A stretch of DNA of 64,000 nucleotides, from contig NC_051439.1 of the NCBI RefSeq assembly GCF_001649575.2, positions 5,864,963 through 5,928,962 of the forward strand, in the 5' to 3' direction. The notes under the pieces were generated by a model. It did no database searches. It worked only from the letters and a program-made list of their open reading frames with translations, and was not told where the DNA came from. Below, piece after piece: positions 22,272 through 32,791 of the stretch. A program made the position numbers and the translations under genes. This DNA is from Kryptolebias marmoratus (Eukaryota > Chordata > Actinopteri > Cyprinodontiformes > Rivulidae). Within the stretch, counting starts at the first letter, position 1, and the number at the start of each line of letters is the position of its first letter.

Positions 22272-22843
22272 TTTTATTCTTTTCAGAAAGTAATCATTGG
22301 ACATCTACAACTGATTAGCTTTTGGAGTTAATCACAAATATGGCAAACTCAAAATGGCTATTACTCAGCCAAATTACCGATATTGAGCTAATATTTGGCA
22401 TAGTAGCAGCTGAGAGTCATTCACAACACATACTCTAAGTGCTAACTGTTCCTAAAACTTTGTCATTAACTGTTGGAGTCAACAGTCACTGGATGAATAT
22501 CTAACTAATTAACCGAATAACTAATCTAACTGATTAACTTTCAGAGTCAACACAGTTAAAGTTGGCTGCCACAGCCAATTGTCATTAGCCTACACAAAAA
22601 TGGCTACAACAGTCAGTTTTACAGGTTTTGTGTTAAATTTGGTGTCATCTTCAACACATTTCTTTGAGCGCTAACACGTCTCGCAATCTCACAATATTGT
22701 ATGAGAATGTGCATAACGTCATTTACAACATCTGACCAAATACTTCACAACTCTATCCGTTCTTAAAAATAAGACTCAGTCTAAAACTGTGGCCTGAAAG
22801 GTGACGAGTGATACACATTCCATCGAGGAATTCTAGGCTTTTA
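22272..22843 (+). repeat. Palindrome-ended repeat, two decayed monomers and right end
   Basis: Starts inside a monomer ('agaaagtaatcattggacatctacaactgatt'), contains a second ('gttggctgccacagcc' near 22563), and ends 'cattccatcgaggaattctaggcttttatt' near 22843, a mutated hairpin. Confidence 0.75.
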
Positions 22844-23757
22844 TTTTGGATCTGTGCTCCTGTGGGTGATGTTTTATGCTCCTTTCCATGTGGACGCCAC
22901 TCAGAGTGAGTGTGCGGCTTCAGAGCCGTTATTATTGCTGCAGGCAGATTGTACAGGTTGCCGATTAGGAGTGCACCTCACTCTAAAAATATCTTCAAGA
23001 TGACATCCTTTTGTGCCCCTACCATCGGCCCCTTTCTCCAGCCACCAGCTCTGCTCCACTTACAGCACAAAACGAATCTCTTCTCAGCTCCGAATTCATC
23101 GCCGTTGACTTCCTGTGGCAGCAAGAAAAATAAGCGCAGACCAGGGAGTTGTAATCTTGTTTGGTGTTCGCTCAAACTCCATTACTGTGCTCAGTTTCCT
23201 GCTGGTTGGAGGCAGGGACTCTGGTAAGCATACCTGGATTTGCTTTACAGTGCCTCTACAACTGGGATTGCTTTTAGACAGTAACATTTCTCTGTTGGAC
23301 CCACTGATGTGATAACAAACACACGCTTAGCTCTGCAAGATTCCTCTCATTTTGCTTTTAATTTGCCATTGATTGAACTGTTAGCTTGTCAGAGGCTGAT
23401 TGTTTCCATGGTAACTTCTTCAGTGTAGCCTGCAGAAACGGAAAACCGTTTTTCTTTGGTTTTAGTCTTTGAAGCTTTTCTTTAAACATGTTAAAGGTGC
23501 TCATCACACAGTATGAAATCAAACATTAAAAAGGTTATCCTGAACTACATCACATGGTGCAGTTTGAAAGAGTTCACTCCAGCAGTTTTTCTGATATAAT
23601 GACATGCTTTTCTGAAATGCAGGTACGCACTCAGTGTAATTAAGGCATTCAGATAAAACCACATGGAAACTTGAGCCACATAATTGACCTACCTACTTTT
23701 TTTGTTGTTGTTTAAGCCCTCAAAAGAGAGAGAGATAGAGAGAGGTAGAGAAGCCCT
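22844..23757. other. Intergenic; unique segment with a possible splice donor
   Basis: The part 22890-23240 is less AT-rich and contains GGGACTCTG followed by GTAAGCAT at about 23224. Frames on both strands (105 and 65 residues) resemble nothing known. I cannot call an exon. Confidence 0.35.
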
Positions 23758-23802
23758 TGTAACGTCGGGTCAAATTGACCTGAAGGCCACGGGAGGGTTA
23801 AA
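23758..23802. mobile_element. piggyBac-type terminus
   Basis: GTCGGGTCAAATTGACC followed shortly by CACGGGAGGGTTAA. The inverted GGGTCAAATTGACC core and the AGGG-TTAA end are typical of fish piggyBac elements, which integrate at TTAA. The partner end was not found on the left, so this is a single terminus or a truncated copy. Confidence 0.55.
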
Positions 23803-25279
23803 CACCACGAGGACGGCACTTAATTTTGTTGTACTTGTTACAATAATAATAAAGAAATATTCTGTTCTATTCTACTTTGAAGTTGGTTGTCAGTGGTGTG
23901 TGATACTGCAAAATTTGATACCAAGTAAACACAGGGTCAGTATCACCAACATCAAACTCGTGATACTTTTAACTTATAAGGGCAGCATGTAAGATTTTAT
24001 CTCCATTATGCTAAATCTGAGTTGTGTTTTCCACTATTAATTGGTTATTTGTTTAACATTTCAAAACCCAGGGTGTTTTTTAGGCAAATACGAAAACCTT
24101 TTATTATATGTCGTCTTCATCGACACTGCAATTAGGGGGTGAAGTGGTTTCATTGTAGATGCATACTTTACCAATACGTGGCAAACATAAGGAGCCAAGA
24201 GGAACACTTTACCTGGGTCTTCAGTTAATAGTCCCTGTCAGCCCCATTCAAAGTTTCAGGCACTCTGACTGCGACGTAAGGTTAGGCTGGGCCTTCCCCT
24301 GTGCCTGGTTAGGCTCAGAACTGTCACATCCCACTCGCCATAAACTCCCAGAAGAGTGACGCTTTTGCAGTCTCAGCACCATCGACATTCAGTCCGTGAA
24401 CAAATGTTCAAAGGAGAAAACACTGACAAACTAAACAACAATGTCATGGAAAGTGTAGAGGTTTAACATTAGTTAATGTCGGCATGTTGTTTGTTAGCAT
24501 TTTTTGTCATAGCTTATAAGGTGCTCATAGCTACTGGACAAAACATTGCTTAAAAAAAAACAGACTACTCCTTTAACTGTTGGTGCAGCTCCTTGAGAGA
24601 GCCTTAATGATTTGTTGGTTTTCAGTAGTTTATGGGGTACTTATGACTTCCATCAGACCTGTATCTATAGAGAGATGTGAATCTCATCTGTGTGTACATT
24701 TTGTGTTCTGCTGCATTATTATTCAGCTCTCAGAGACTGTCCATGTGACAGCTGGTGCTATCCAGTAATTTCAAGGTTTCCAGCGTGATGAGTGAGAAGT
24801 GGCAGTGTGTGGGAGTGAAGCAGTGGAGCCTCTGAAACAGTGACTGTACTACATTTCACAGCCAATGTTTCTGGATGTTTCTTTGACCTTTGTCGCCAAA
24901 ATTCAGATTTGTAGCCTAATATTTTCCCAGAAATGCCTGACAATTCAAAGCGTAATTATTTGTAATAAGAAAATGACAGTAAACTCTTAAGATGAGTCGT
25001 GGATTTTTCAGTAGAGGAGAACTCTCCATGCTGTTGCCATGGCACTAGCCTGCAGCCTTTTACAGTTTAGGTGCAAACAAGTGCCTATAAAACAGAGAAA
25101 TATAGTTCTGTGAAGAAGCACTTATGTTACTGGACTGACTTTCCGAAACAAGGTCAACATGTTTTGAGAAATGGATTTCTGTGTAACTGGCTTTGTTATT
25201 TAACAATCCTTTCAGTTCTTGCTCAAATAAGGAAACAAAAAAATGTAGAAATCTTATATAAGTCAATTAAAAACCCATA
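23803..25279. other. Intergenic, no gene seen
   Basis: Mostly AT-rich. The stretch 24110-24370 is more balanced and lacks repeat landmarks but has no supportable frame. Confidence 0.45.
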
Positions 25280-25399
25280 CTGCCCACCATCTTTCATGTC
25301 AGAGTTTTTGACTGAGGTCACCTTATGATAAGAAAAAATGACATTATAGCCACTTTGGTCAAACCTTTAAAATAACATTATGTAATATTACAATATTTT

Positions 25400-25450
25400 T
25401 ATTGATTTAATTTCCCTTTGGGATTAATAAAGTACTTTTAAATTTGAATT
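25400..25450 (+). mobile_element. L2/Rex1-type LINE 3' tail
   Basis: 'aatttccctttgggattaataaagtact' is nearly identical to the 3' end at 32217-32262 and is the usual tail of fish L2/Rex1-type LINEs. Only the last 50 bases were inserted, as is common for 5'-truncated LINE copies. Confidence 0.65.
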
Positions 25451-25608
25451 GTGTGTGATCTTGAATGGTCCGTTGGCATGGCAATTTAAATGTGTGTTAT
25501 GAATGACGGTCAGCTCCTACTACACCAAATATTTTGTTTAATATCTGTAAAATTCACAGAGGTATGGCTATTTTTGCACAGGCCAAGGTGAATTAACCAT
25601 CTTGAATT

Positions 25609-25690
25609 AATCAGGTGTGTTGGAGCAAGGAAACAAGTAAAACATGCAGGATAGTGGCACTACAGGACCAGGATTGTCTAGGCAAGTGTT
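25609..25690. repeat. hAT MITE fragment
   Basis: 'aaacatgcaggatagtgg' and 'aggaccaggattg' match the right half of the intact element at 36452-36644. Confidence 0.65.
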
Positions 25691-25776
25691 GTGCAATTTT
25701 CTCAAAGTATGTATTGTTTTGGAAGACTCAGCAACTACCACACCAAATTTTAGCTCAATATCTGAAAAATTTGCAT

Positions 25777-26592
25777 TTGGTGTCAATCCAATCAAGATGG
25801 CCACCACAGCCAACTGACCTTGGAACGCACCAAATTGCTTTTTCTCAGTTGATTTTAGAGTTGTTGAACTACATTCTGGTGTGGTGGTAACTGAGATTAA
25901 TATATAATACACACTGTGAGAGCTGCACATTCTACAAGATCTTTGTCTAAAATGTTAGCTTTAAATGTTAGAGTCAACCCTGCTTCTCTGTTAGCAAAAT
26001 ATTTCATAAACCACTGGATGGATTTTAATGAAACTTTCAGTAAATAATCATTGGATGCACTTCTACAGTTACCTTTTAGTGTCACCCTAATTCAAGATGG
26101 CTGCCACCATACATAAATGACTCAAACTCTGTTAGTTTTATAGAAATTGAGTTAAACTTTGATGTCGTAGTAGCTGAGGCTAATACTCTGAGCACCACAC
26201 ATTGTGTGATTAACACTTAGGCAATAATGTTTAAAGTCAACACTGTCTGTCTGTTAGCAAAATATCTCACGAACCACTGGACAGAATTTATTGTCACCTT
26301 AAAAACTAATAACTGGATTTAAATCTAGAGCTGATTAACGTTCGGAGCCGACCAATTCAAGACGGCTGCCACAGCTAAGTGATTTTAGAAAACACAAGAA
26401 ATTACTATAATTTGGTCAGTTTTACAGATATTGAGCTAAACTTTCATGAGGTAGTAGCTGAGAGTCATTCACAACATGTCGCACATCTGTTATTTTCAAA
26501 CAGCTATAATGCCGTCATTTTTCAACATAAGATGATCTTTGTTTAAACTCTGGCATGAAAGATATGCCTTCCTTTAATGAATGCTAGACCTT
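25777..26592 (+). repeat. Palindrome-ended repeat, three monomers
   Basis: Monomer marks at about 25795, 26092 and 26359 (spacing about 297 and 267). The right end reads 'gatatgccttcctttaatgaatgctagacc' near 26592, a mutated hairpin. It lies back to back with the minus copy at 25280-25776, making a large inverted arrangement. Confidence 0.75.
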
Positions 26593-26899
26593 CAGTGTAT
26601 AAAAATGTATTTTTGTTTTTTAACAATTTCTCTGCCCCTGAATTGGCAGGATTTGATCAGCGCAGTATTAGGTTTTATAATCTTTATATATTTATAGTAT
26701 AAATGTGGTTTTAAACTTTTGCTCTCCTGGCTCACTGTTCAAAGAGGGAAGAGTTTAATGTCTTCTGTTTTTGTTTCTTTCTCGTCTGAAAAGATTTGAA
26801 CTTTTTTAATGTGTGAAATGTTGTATAGTCTGTCCGTGTTTCTATTTGTGTTTGACTTTGCCACTGATACAGTCATTCGTGTCTGATGTAGTTTTCATT

Positions 26900-27765
26900 G
26901 GTGAGAGGTCTGGACTGCAGGCAGGTCAGTTCAGCTCCTGGACTCTTCTACTATGAAGCCATGCTATGAAGTCCCTCAGTCCATCTTAAATGAGCTTTGG
27001 TCCAGAGAAGACAGCAGTGTTTCTGGATGGTGGTCACATCTGGCTTCTTCTTTGCCTGATAGAGCTTTAAGCAGCATTAGTGGATGGTACAGTGAACTGT
27101 GTTTACAGACAATGATCTGTGGAAGTGTTCCTGAGTCCATGCAGTGATGTCCAGAACAGAATCAGACCTGTTTTTAATGCAGTGGCCCCTGAGGGCCCCA
27201 AGATCACAGGAACCAATACTGACTTTCAATCTTGTTCTTTGAGCTCAGAGATTTCTACAGATTCTTGAAATCTGTTGATGATATTATGAACTGTAGATGA
27301 CAGGATATATCAAGACTTCCCACTTTTCCATTGAGAAACATTATTCTGAAATTGTTCCATTAGTTTTAGACACAGTTTTTTTACAGACTGGTGAATCTCT
27401 GCCCATCTTTACTTCTAAGATATTCAGCCTCTCTAAAATGCTCTTTTTACACCTAGTCGTCTCACTGACCTGTTGTCAGTTAACTTCATTAGGGGCAAAA
27501 TGCTCCTGTATGTGTTTCTTATTAGTACCCTTACTTTTAAAACCTTTAGCTGCCGGTTCCAGCTGTTTTTGAGACGTGTTGCTGCAAAATAACTGATTTT
27601 TTTTTTTTCAAACAATGGTACAGTTTCAACATTTGATATGTTTACTGTGTTCCCTTGTGAATAAAATATGGGTCAATGAGGTTGGCAAATCATTGCATTC
27701 TGTTTTTATTTACATTTTACTCAACGTCCCATTGTTTTTAGAATTGGGGTGGTAAAATTGAACTC
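26900..27765 (-). mobile_element. Tc1-like element relic with one terminus
   Basis: Reverse of the family phrases: 'ctggactgcaggcaggtcagttcagctcctggactcttctactatgaagcc', a deletion, then 'tggaccaaagctcatttaagatgg' (reversed) near 26985-27005, down to the terminus 'cgtcccattgtttttagaattggggtgg' near 27750. All frames are broken. Confidence 0.8.
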
Positions 27766-28745
27766 TGAAATTATTTTGAGTGATGATCTAAATCTCTGAA
27801 CCCTGAATACAGTGACTGATTCCCTTTATGGTTTGCATAATAATAATAGTACGCCATATGTGTACATGCTATATGCTATAAGTGTTTTCTAAATTGAAGA
27901 TATCTAAATTCCTCAGTAAAGTAATTGCTTTTGAACAGAAACAACTCAAACTCTAAATCATTCTGCTTCTTTAGACCCCACTGGTTCTCCTGTAAAATCT
28001 CCGTTCTCATTTGCTCATTCTGTACAAACCGTATGTGCGGTTTTCATCTCATCAGCCTCCAGAAGTACGAAAGCATCAAACTGACGAACCTTCTTTCTAC
28101 TGATTAATCTATCTTCCCTCAGCCCACAGGCCTCTGCGGGCTGAGGTGTCATCATTTATTTTTCTGTCACCAGAGGGACGATATTGGATTCAGCCCACGT
28201 AGCCTCTTTAGATATGTTGTACTTTGGATGATAAATGGTGAAGGCATTAATTATGTACGACGATAGGCACCAAGATAGGTAAGAATTTATTCCCACATTT
28301 TAAAAACAACAGTCAAAAAGATCAATCGTAGTTCAAGTGCAGAAAAACATGGAATTAATCCTCAAATGCAACAGTTTCACTTGAGGCAGTGTAAAACTTT
28401 ATCCTAATTTTCCAGCTAAGAAAAGTCTTTAAACATTTATAAGATTTCTTGATGTGCTTTGAACCCCTCCCCCATTTGGTGTTTGATAGGATCCAACAAT
28501 TAGTCCACAGAATAAGCCCAAAGCCTAAATTAAAATTCCCAGTAAGATTCACTTTGTGTTTGTATCGCAGCACACAAACCAGGACACTAGTTACTGTACA
28601 TACAAGTTGATTTCTTTTACATTTATCAGTGAATAATTTACTAATAATCATCTTTGTTGTAAACAGCTTCAAAGCACAGTTTTATTAGTATCTAAATAGC
28701 TCAATAACAATTTTTTAATTAGATGCAAGAGAAAAGACTAAAGTA
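27766..28745. other. Intergenic; short perfect hairpin, no gene seen
   Basis: No gene. A 9-bp perfect inverted repeat CCTCAGCCC / GGGCTGAGG lies at 28117-28125 and 28138-28146. An open frame of 105 residues on the minus strand (28355-28672) is AT-rich and without family resemblance. Confidence 0.4.
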
Positions 28746-28965
28746 TTGTACATTTACCTCCACTAAGCAGGTTATGTTTTCTGTTGTGTTGTTTGGCTTC
28801 TTTGCTACCAAGATTACTTAAAAACTAATGAACCGATTTTGATGAAATTTTCAGGAAATGTTGGGGTTGTCACAAGAAACAATCAATTTTGATGGCGATC
28901 CGGACTGGACTATTTTTTTTGACTTGGCGTAGGTTTGCGCTCTCTGTGTGCTTCTAGTTTAACAA
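28746..28965 (+). repeat. Second inverted-motif interspersed repeat
   Basis: Starts 'atttacctccactaagcaggttatgtttt' and ends 'gacttggcgtaggtttgcgctctc'. ACCTCCRCYAAG at the left is the inverse of the CTTGGCGKAGGT motif at the right. The internal 'aatgaaccgattttgatgaaattttcagg' resembles the monomers of the palindrome-ended repeat. It is a known-looking fish interspersed repeat of the same general design. Confidence 0.65.
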
Positions 28966-29186
28966 TGTCACAAAGTGGTTCACATTCAGGGATGATGTAA
29001 TTTAGGTCATCAGGGCTTTTATGCATCTGAGCAGAGGGAGGTTCTGTAGAGAGTGACTCTGCAGCTTATCACTGCAGCCCTCAGAGGTTTATAGTTTGCT
29101 TAGAGGCCTCCTGGCAGTTTGGTCAGAGAGTGAAAGAAAAAGGAAAAGCAATGCATTGAGTTACAGTAAAAAACAAACAAACAAAA

Positions 29187-29225
29187 ATTAAAGGTATAGC
29201 ATTCCTTGAAGAAATGCATATGCAT
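29187..29225 (-). repeat. Isolated right end of the palindrome-ended repeat
   Basis: ATTAAAGGTATAGCATTCC and a near-perfect hairpin, then 'atgcatat'. The body of the element is missing. Confidence 0.7.
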
Positions 29226-29439
29226 ATTTTCTTGTGTGAGTCCCAAATGCCCACAGCCCTGTCACTTCAGTTTTCAACATTTCAAATTTAAGAACTCACA
29301 AATTTTATGCACGTTCTCCAACTCATTTTCACACCACTAAAGCTGAATTTTGACACCTGCAAATAAGCTCTCCATTGACAAAAAACATCCAAGCGTATAG
29401 GTCTAATGATGTTGATAAATATTAATGGTAGCATTACAT

Positions 29440-29772
29440 AATGCAGCGTGGTACTTACAGAGTAACATACAGGGTAATTACAAGAGACCAAGCTGTATTT
29501 AGAAGTTACTAGTTAGTTACCCTGTATTTATGGGGTAACCGACAGGGTAATTAAAAGGTTATATATGGTGCAAATACAGGGTACTTATGGGGTAACATAC
29601 AGGATAATTACAGGTAACATACAGGGTAATTTGTTTTTTTATGGGGTAACATACTGGGTAAATAGGGTTCTTATGGGATCACATACAGGGTAATTACAGG
29701 GTAACATACAGGGTACTTACAAAGTAACATATGGTACATACGGGGTAACAAATAAGGTTCTTATAGGTAAGG
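29440..29772. repeat. Degenerate minisatellite built on GGGTAACATACA
   Basis: About 330 bases made of variable-length repeats of GGGTAACATACAGGGTAATTA and 'tacttatgggg'. The phrase GTAACATACAGGG or a close variant occurs at least six times. One part around 29510-29530 is inverted (GTTACCCTGTATTTATGG). The units alternate about 20 and 40 bases. Confidence 0.8.
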
Positions 29773-30132
29773 ACCCCTGTCATACTTAGTCCAATATCAG
29801 GAAAAGATGCTGCACGGTTTTAACCCTCTGTTCTACAACTTGGCTTTCTTTCTTATCTCCACAACTGAATGCTATCTGTCTGACTGGTGAACAAGAAGCC
29901 ACTGGCACAGTTGGAAGAAACCAACTCAAAGATGAGGGAGAGGGCATAGAATGTTGCAAATGTTTTTAACAGTTTGTAAATAAGAAATTAAAATTAGAAT
30001 AAACAAACACTACATGCTTTTGTCTAATTACTGGGAGTGGTCATTTTTTAATTAAAAAAATGAGGTTGAAAAACATTAGCTTGCAAACCACACTTTGAAA
30101 TATTGGTAGCGATGCTGCTCCACATGCAAGAG

Positions 30133-30395
30133 TCATAATGTTTTTGCCCACGTCTGTGTTTGCGTGTGTTCATTTTTCTGTACTGTAAAAAAACTATGTC
30201 ATGAATCACTGAATGGACTGTAATGAGACTTTCATTAAGTAATCACTGGATGTACTTCTTCAAATTAATACCTCACAGACAACTGACCTAAGAAAACACA
30301 AAAATGCCTATATATTCAACATAAGATTTTCTTAGTTTAAATGTCTGACAAAAACGCAGCGGGAAAAATGCATTCCTCCAAGAAACGTTAGGCCT
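30133..30395 (+). repeat. Palindrome-ended repeat, short internally deleted copy
   Basis: Left part 'ataatgtttttgcccacgtctgtg' and right part 'gcattcctccaagaaacgttaggcc' are only about 260 bases apart, with less than one monomer between them. Confidence 0.7.
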
Positions 30396-30825
30396 GTTTT
30401 GTGTGTTGTTTTGATCTTCGTTGTATTTTATTGCAGTGTATGTACAGCAGTTTGGGACGGCAAGGAGCTGATTGGAAATGTTCTATAGAAATATATCTGT
30501 CCTTGACTTCGGCTGTACTTTTAGCTGCCCTTTCAGTACATATGTGTTTACTTTAATACTGTAATATTAGTGCTGTTTTTACCTGAACATTATGTGCTCC
30601 CCTGATGAGATAAAACACAAAGCAGACCTTGTTTTTGCTTGCAGTCTACCCAAACAATCACAGCATCTATTTTAGATGCAGCAGTAATTATGAAGGCAGC
30701 TCTGTGCTCTCTGTTAGCCTTATTGGTGATTCAATACTGTTGACTCACTGCATTCAAATAGCAAGAATTAAACCTTCCTGCCTTTATCGAACCAGCCACT
30801 ATAGAGCACAAGCCAGTGTATCTCT
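30396..30825. other. Intergenic, no gene seen
   Basis: Unclassified sequence between a repeat copy and the RTE relic. Confidence 0.35.
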
Positions 30826-32566
30826 CATGCCGGTCGGTCCCAATCCCAGGTAAATGGTGAGGGTTGTGTCAGGAAGGACATCCAGCGTAAAATACTTTTT
30901 CCTAAAAAAAACATGCAACTTCATCCAAGCGAGATTATACTGGATCGGTCGAGGACAGGCAAAGGTAGAGAGCTGGCTGACATGATGCAGAGGAGGAAGG
31001 TAGATGTATTATGTGTGCAAGAGACCAAGTAGAAGGGCAGGAAGGCTCGCAGCATTGGGGCAGGGTTTAAGATGTTGTACCATGGTGTGGATAGGAAGAG
31101 AAATGGAGAAGGGGTGGTTCTGAAAGAGGAGTTAGCAAGAAATGTAGTTGAGGTGAAAAGGCTGTCAGATGGGATGATGTGTCTGAAGGTAGAAGTAGAA
31201 GGTCTTATCTTGAATGTTGTCAGTGGTTCTGCTCCACAGGTTGAATGTGATGCAGAAGAAAAGAAAATCTGGAAGGATCTAGATGAAGTGATGGAGAGTC
31301 TTCCCAGGGAGGAGAGAGTGGGGATCGGAGCAGATCTGAATGGACATGTTGGTGAAGGAAACGGAGGAGATGAGGAGGTGATGGGCAGGTTTGGTGTTAA
31401 GGAAAGGAACCAGAAGGACAGATGGGGGTGGATTTTCTGTGTAGAAGAGGTAACCTGAGGAAGATTTTGGACTGTAAGGTTTTGGCAGGGGAGAGTGTGG
31501 CCAGACAGCATCAGATGGTGGTGTGTAAGAAGACTGTTGTGGTGAAGAAGAGGAAGAGAGTAAAGGCAGAGAAGAAGACCAAATGATGGAAGTTGAGGAA
31601 GGAAGAATGTTGTGAGGAGTTCAGAAAGGAGCTGTTAAAGGCTCTGGGTGGTAAGAAAGAGCTTCCAGATGACTAGAATTAGAGAGACAGGAAGGAAGGT
31701 ACTTGGTGTGTCATCTGGACAGAGAAAAGATGATAAGGAAACCTGGTGGTGGAATAGCAAAGTGCAGGAAGTTATCCAGAGGAAGAGGTTAGCCAGGAAG
31801 AAATGGGACAATGAGAGGACTGAAGAGAGGAGTTATGAACACATCAAGGATCGACTCTGAGGCCCTTCTTGTTTGCTCTGGTGATAGACAGACTAACAGA
31901 TGAGGTCAGGCAGGAATCCCCCGTGGATTAGGGACCTAAAAAGGCTCAACAACCTGATAAAGAAGGCTGGTTCTGTTCTGGGGATGACTGTGGAACCTCT
32001 GGAGATGATGATGCAAAGAAGGATTTTGCATAAAATCAAGGAAATCATGGACAACCCTGACCATCCTCTTCATGAGACCGTCATCGGAAAACAGAGTCTC
32101 TTTAGTCTAAGACTTCTTCAGATTAGCTGTAAAACAGACCTCTACAGGAGATCTTTCCTGCTCACAGCCATCACCATCCATAATAACTCCTTGATTTAAA
32201 TGAGCTACGTCAACATTTAATTTCCCTTTGGGATTAATAAAGTATTTTTAAATTGAATTTGATTTATGATGTTTGCAGAAGAGGTACAGCACAGGTTGAA
32301 GGACTGGGAGGTAAAGTTAGAGAGGCCAGACTGAGATGGTTTGGACATGAGCAGAGGAGGGACAGTGGGTATATTGGTAGAAGGATGTTAGAAATGCAGC
32401 TGCCAGGAGAAAGACAAAAAGAGATATATGGATGCAGTTAGAGAGGACATGGAGGGAGTTGTAGTGAGGGCAGAGGACACAGAGGACAGAGTTAGTTGGA
32501 GGAGGATGACTTGCTGTGGCGACTCCTGTAAAGGGAACAGCTGAAAGAAAAAGAAGCCTTTAGCTA
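30826..32566 (+). mobile_element. RTE-type LINE relic (interrupted)
   Basis: Opens with 'gccggtcggtcccaatcccaggtaaatggtgagggttgtgtcagg', a usual 5' segment. It continues with an endonuclease part readable as MLYHGVDRKRNGEGVVLKEE and GADLNGHVGEGNGGDEEVMG (31072-31400), then ETWWWNSKVQEVIQRKRLA (about 31740), and a jump to LFALVIDRLTDEVRQ (about 31868). After a nested insertion come RWFGHEQRRDSGYIGRRMLE (about 32331-32395) and the 3' end 'ctgtggcgactcctgtaaagggaacagctgaaagaaaaagaag'. Most of the reverse transcriptase is deleted. The 196-residue frame on the opposite strand is antisense noise. Confidence 0.85.
31918..32268 (+). mobile_element. L2/Rex1-type LINE 3' end nested in the RTE relic
   Basis: Encodes RDLKRLNNLIKKAGSVLGMT, LHKIKEIMDNPDHPLHETVI and LYRRSFLLTAITIHN, the conserved C-terminal region after the reverse transcriptase of these LINEs. 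It ends in 'aatttccctttgggattaataaagt'. The RTE sequence resumes directly after it. Confidence 0.75.
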
Positions 32567-32791
32567 AACATCAGCCTAAGTGCAGTAACACTTTGAGCTC
32601 TGAAGAGGTTTTTAACAGTCACACATTATCAAATTAATGCAGCTCTTAGTGTGAAAATAAGAGGTGTAAAACATGTGTGACGTGAAAAACATCTAATTTG
32701 CTGCTAGAAGTGAGACACTTGCACTGCAGCAAAGTTTGCTCATGTTTCAGTAAAGAACAGAGAGAACAGTCTCCTTTAAAGTTATATTTTT

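Larger units (their letters stand above)
25280..25776 (-). repeat. Palindrome-ended repeat, minus copy with two small insertions
   Basis: Begins inside the right end ('cccaccatctttcatgtcagag'), lacks the hairpin, and runs through one monomer ('aattaaccatcttgaatt' near 25597). It resumes at 25730-25776 ('cagcaactaccacaccaaattttagctcaatatctg'). It is interrupted by an L2-type LINE tail (25400-25450) and a hAT MITE piece (25609-25690). It abuts the plus-oriented copy that follows. Confidence 0.7.

Noticed and set aside
22910..23227. 105-residue frame followed by a GTAAGC donor as an exon upstream of TMX1
   Set aside because: No acceptor or partner exon was found and the opposite strand is equally open; left as unexplained sequence.
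25280..26592. CRISPR-like array of regularly spaced repeats
   Set aside because: The regular spacing comes from 300-base transposon monomers in a vertebrate genome, with no short direct repeats and spacers.
30921..31511. 196-residue minus frame
   Set aside because: Antisense of the purine-rich RTE endonuclease region; Ser/Pro/Phe-rich as expected from a pyrimidine-rich strand.
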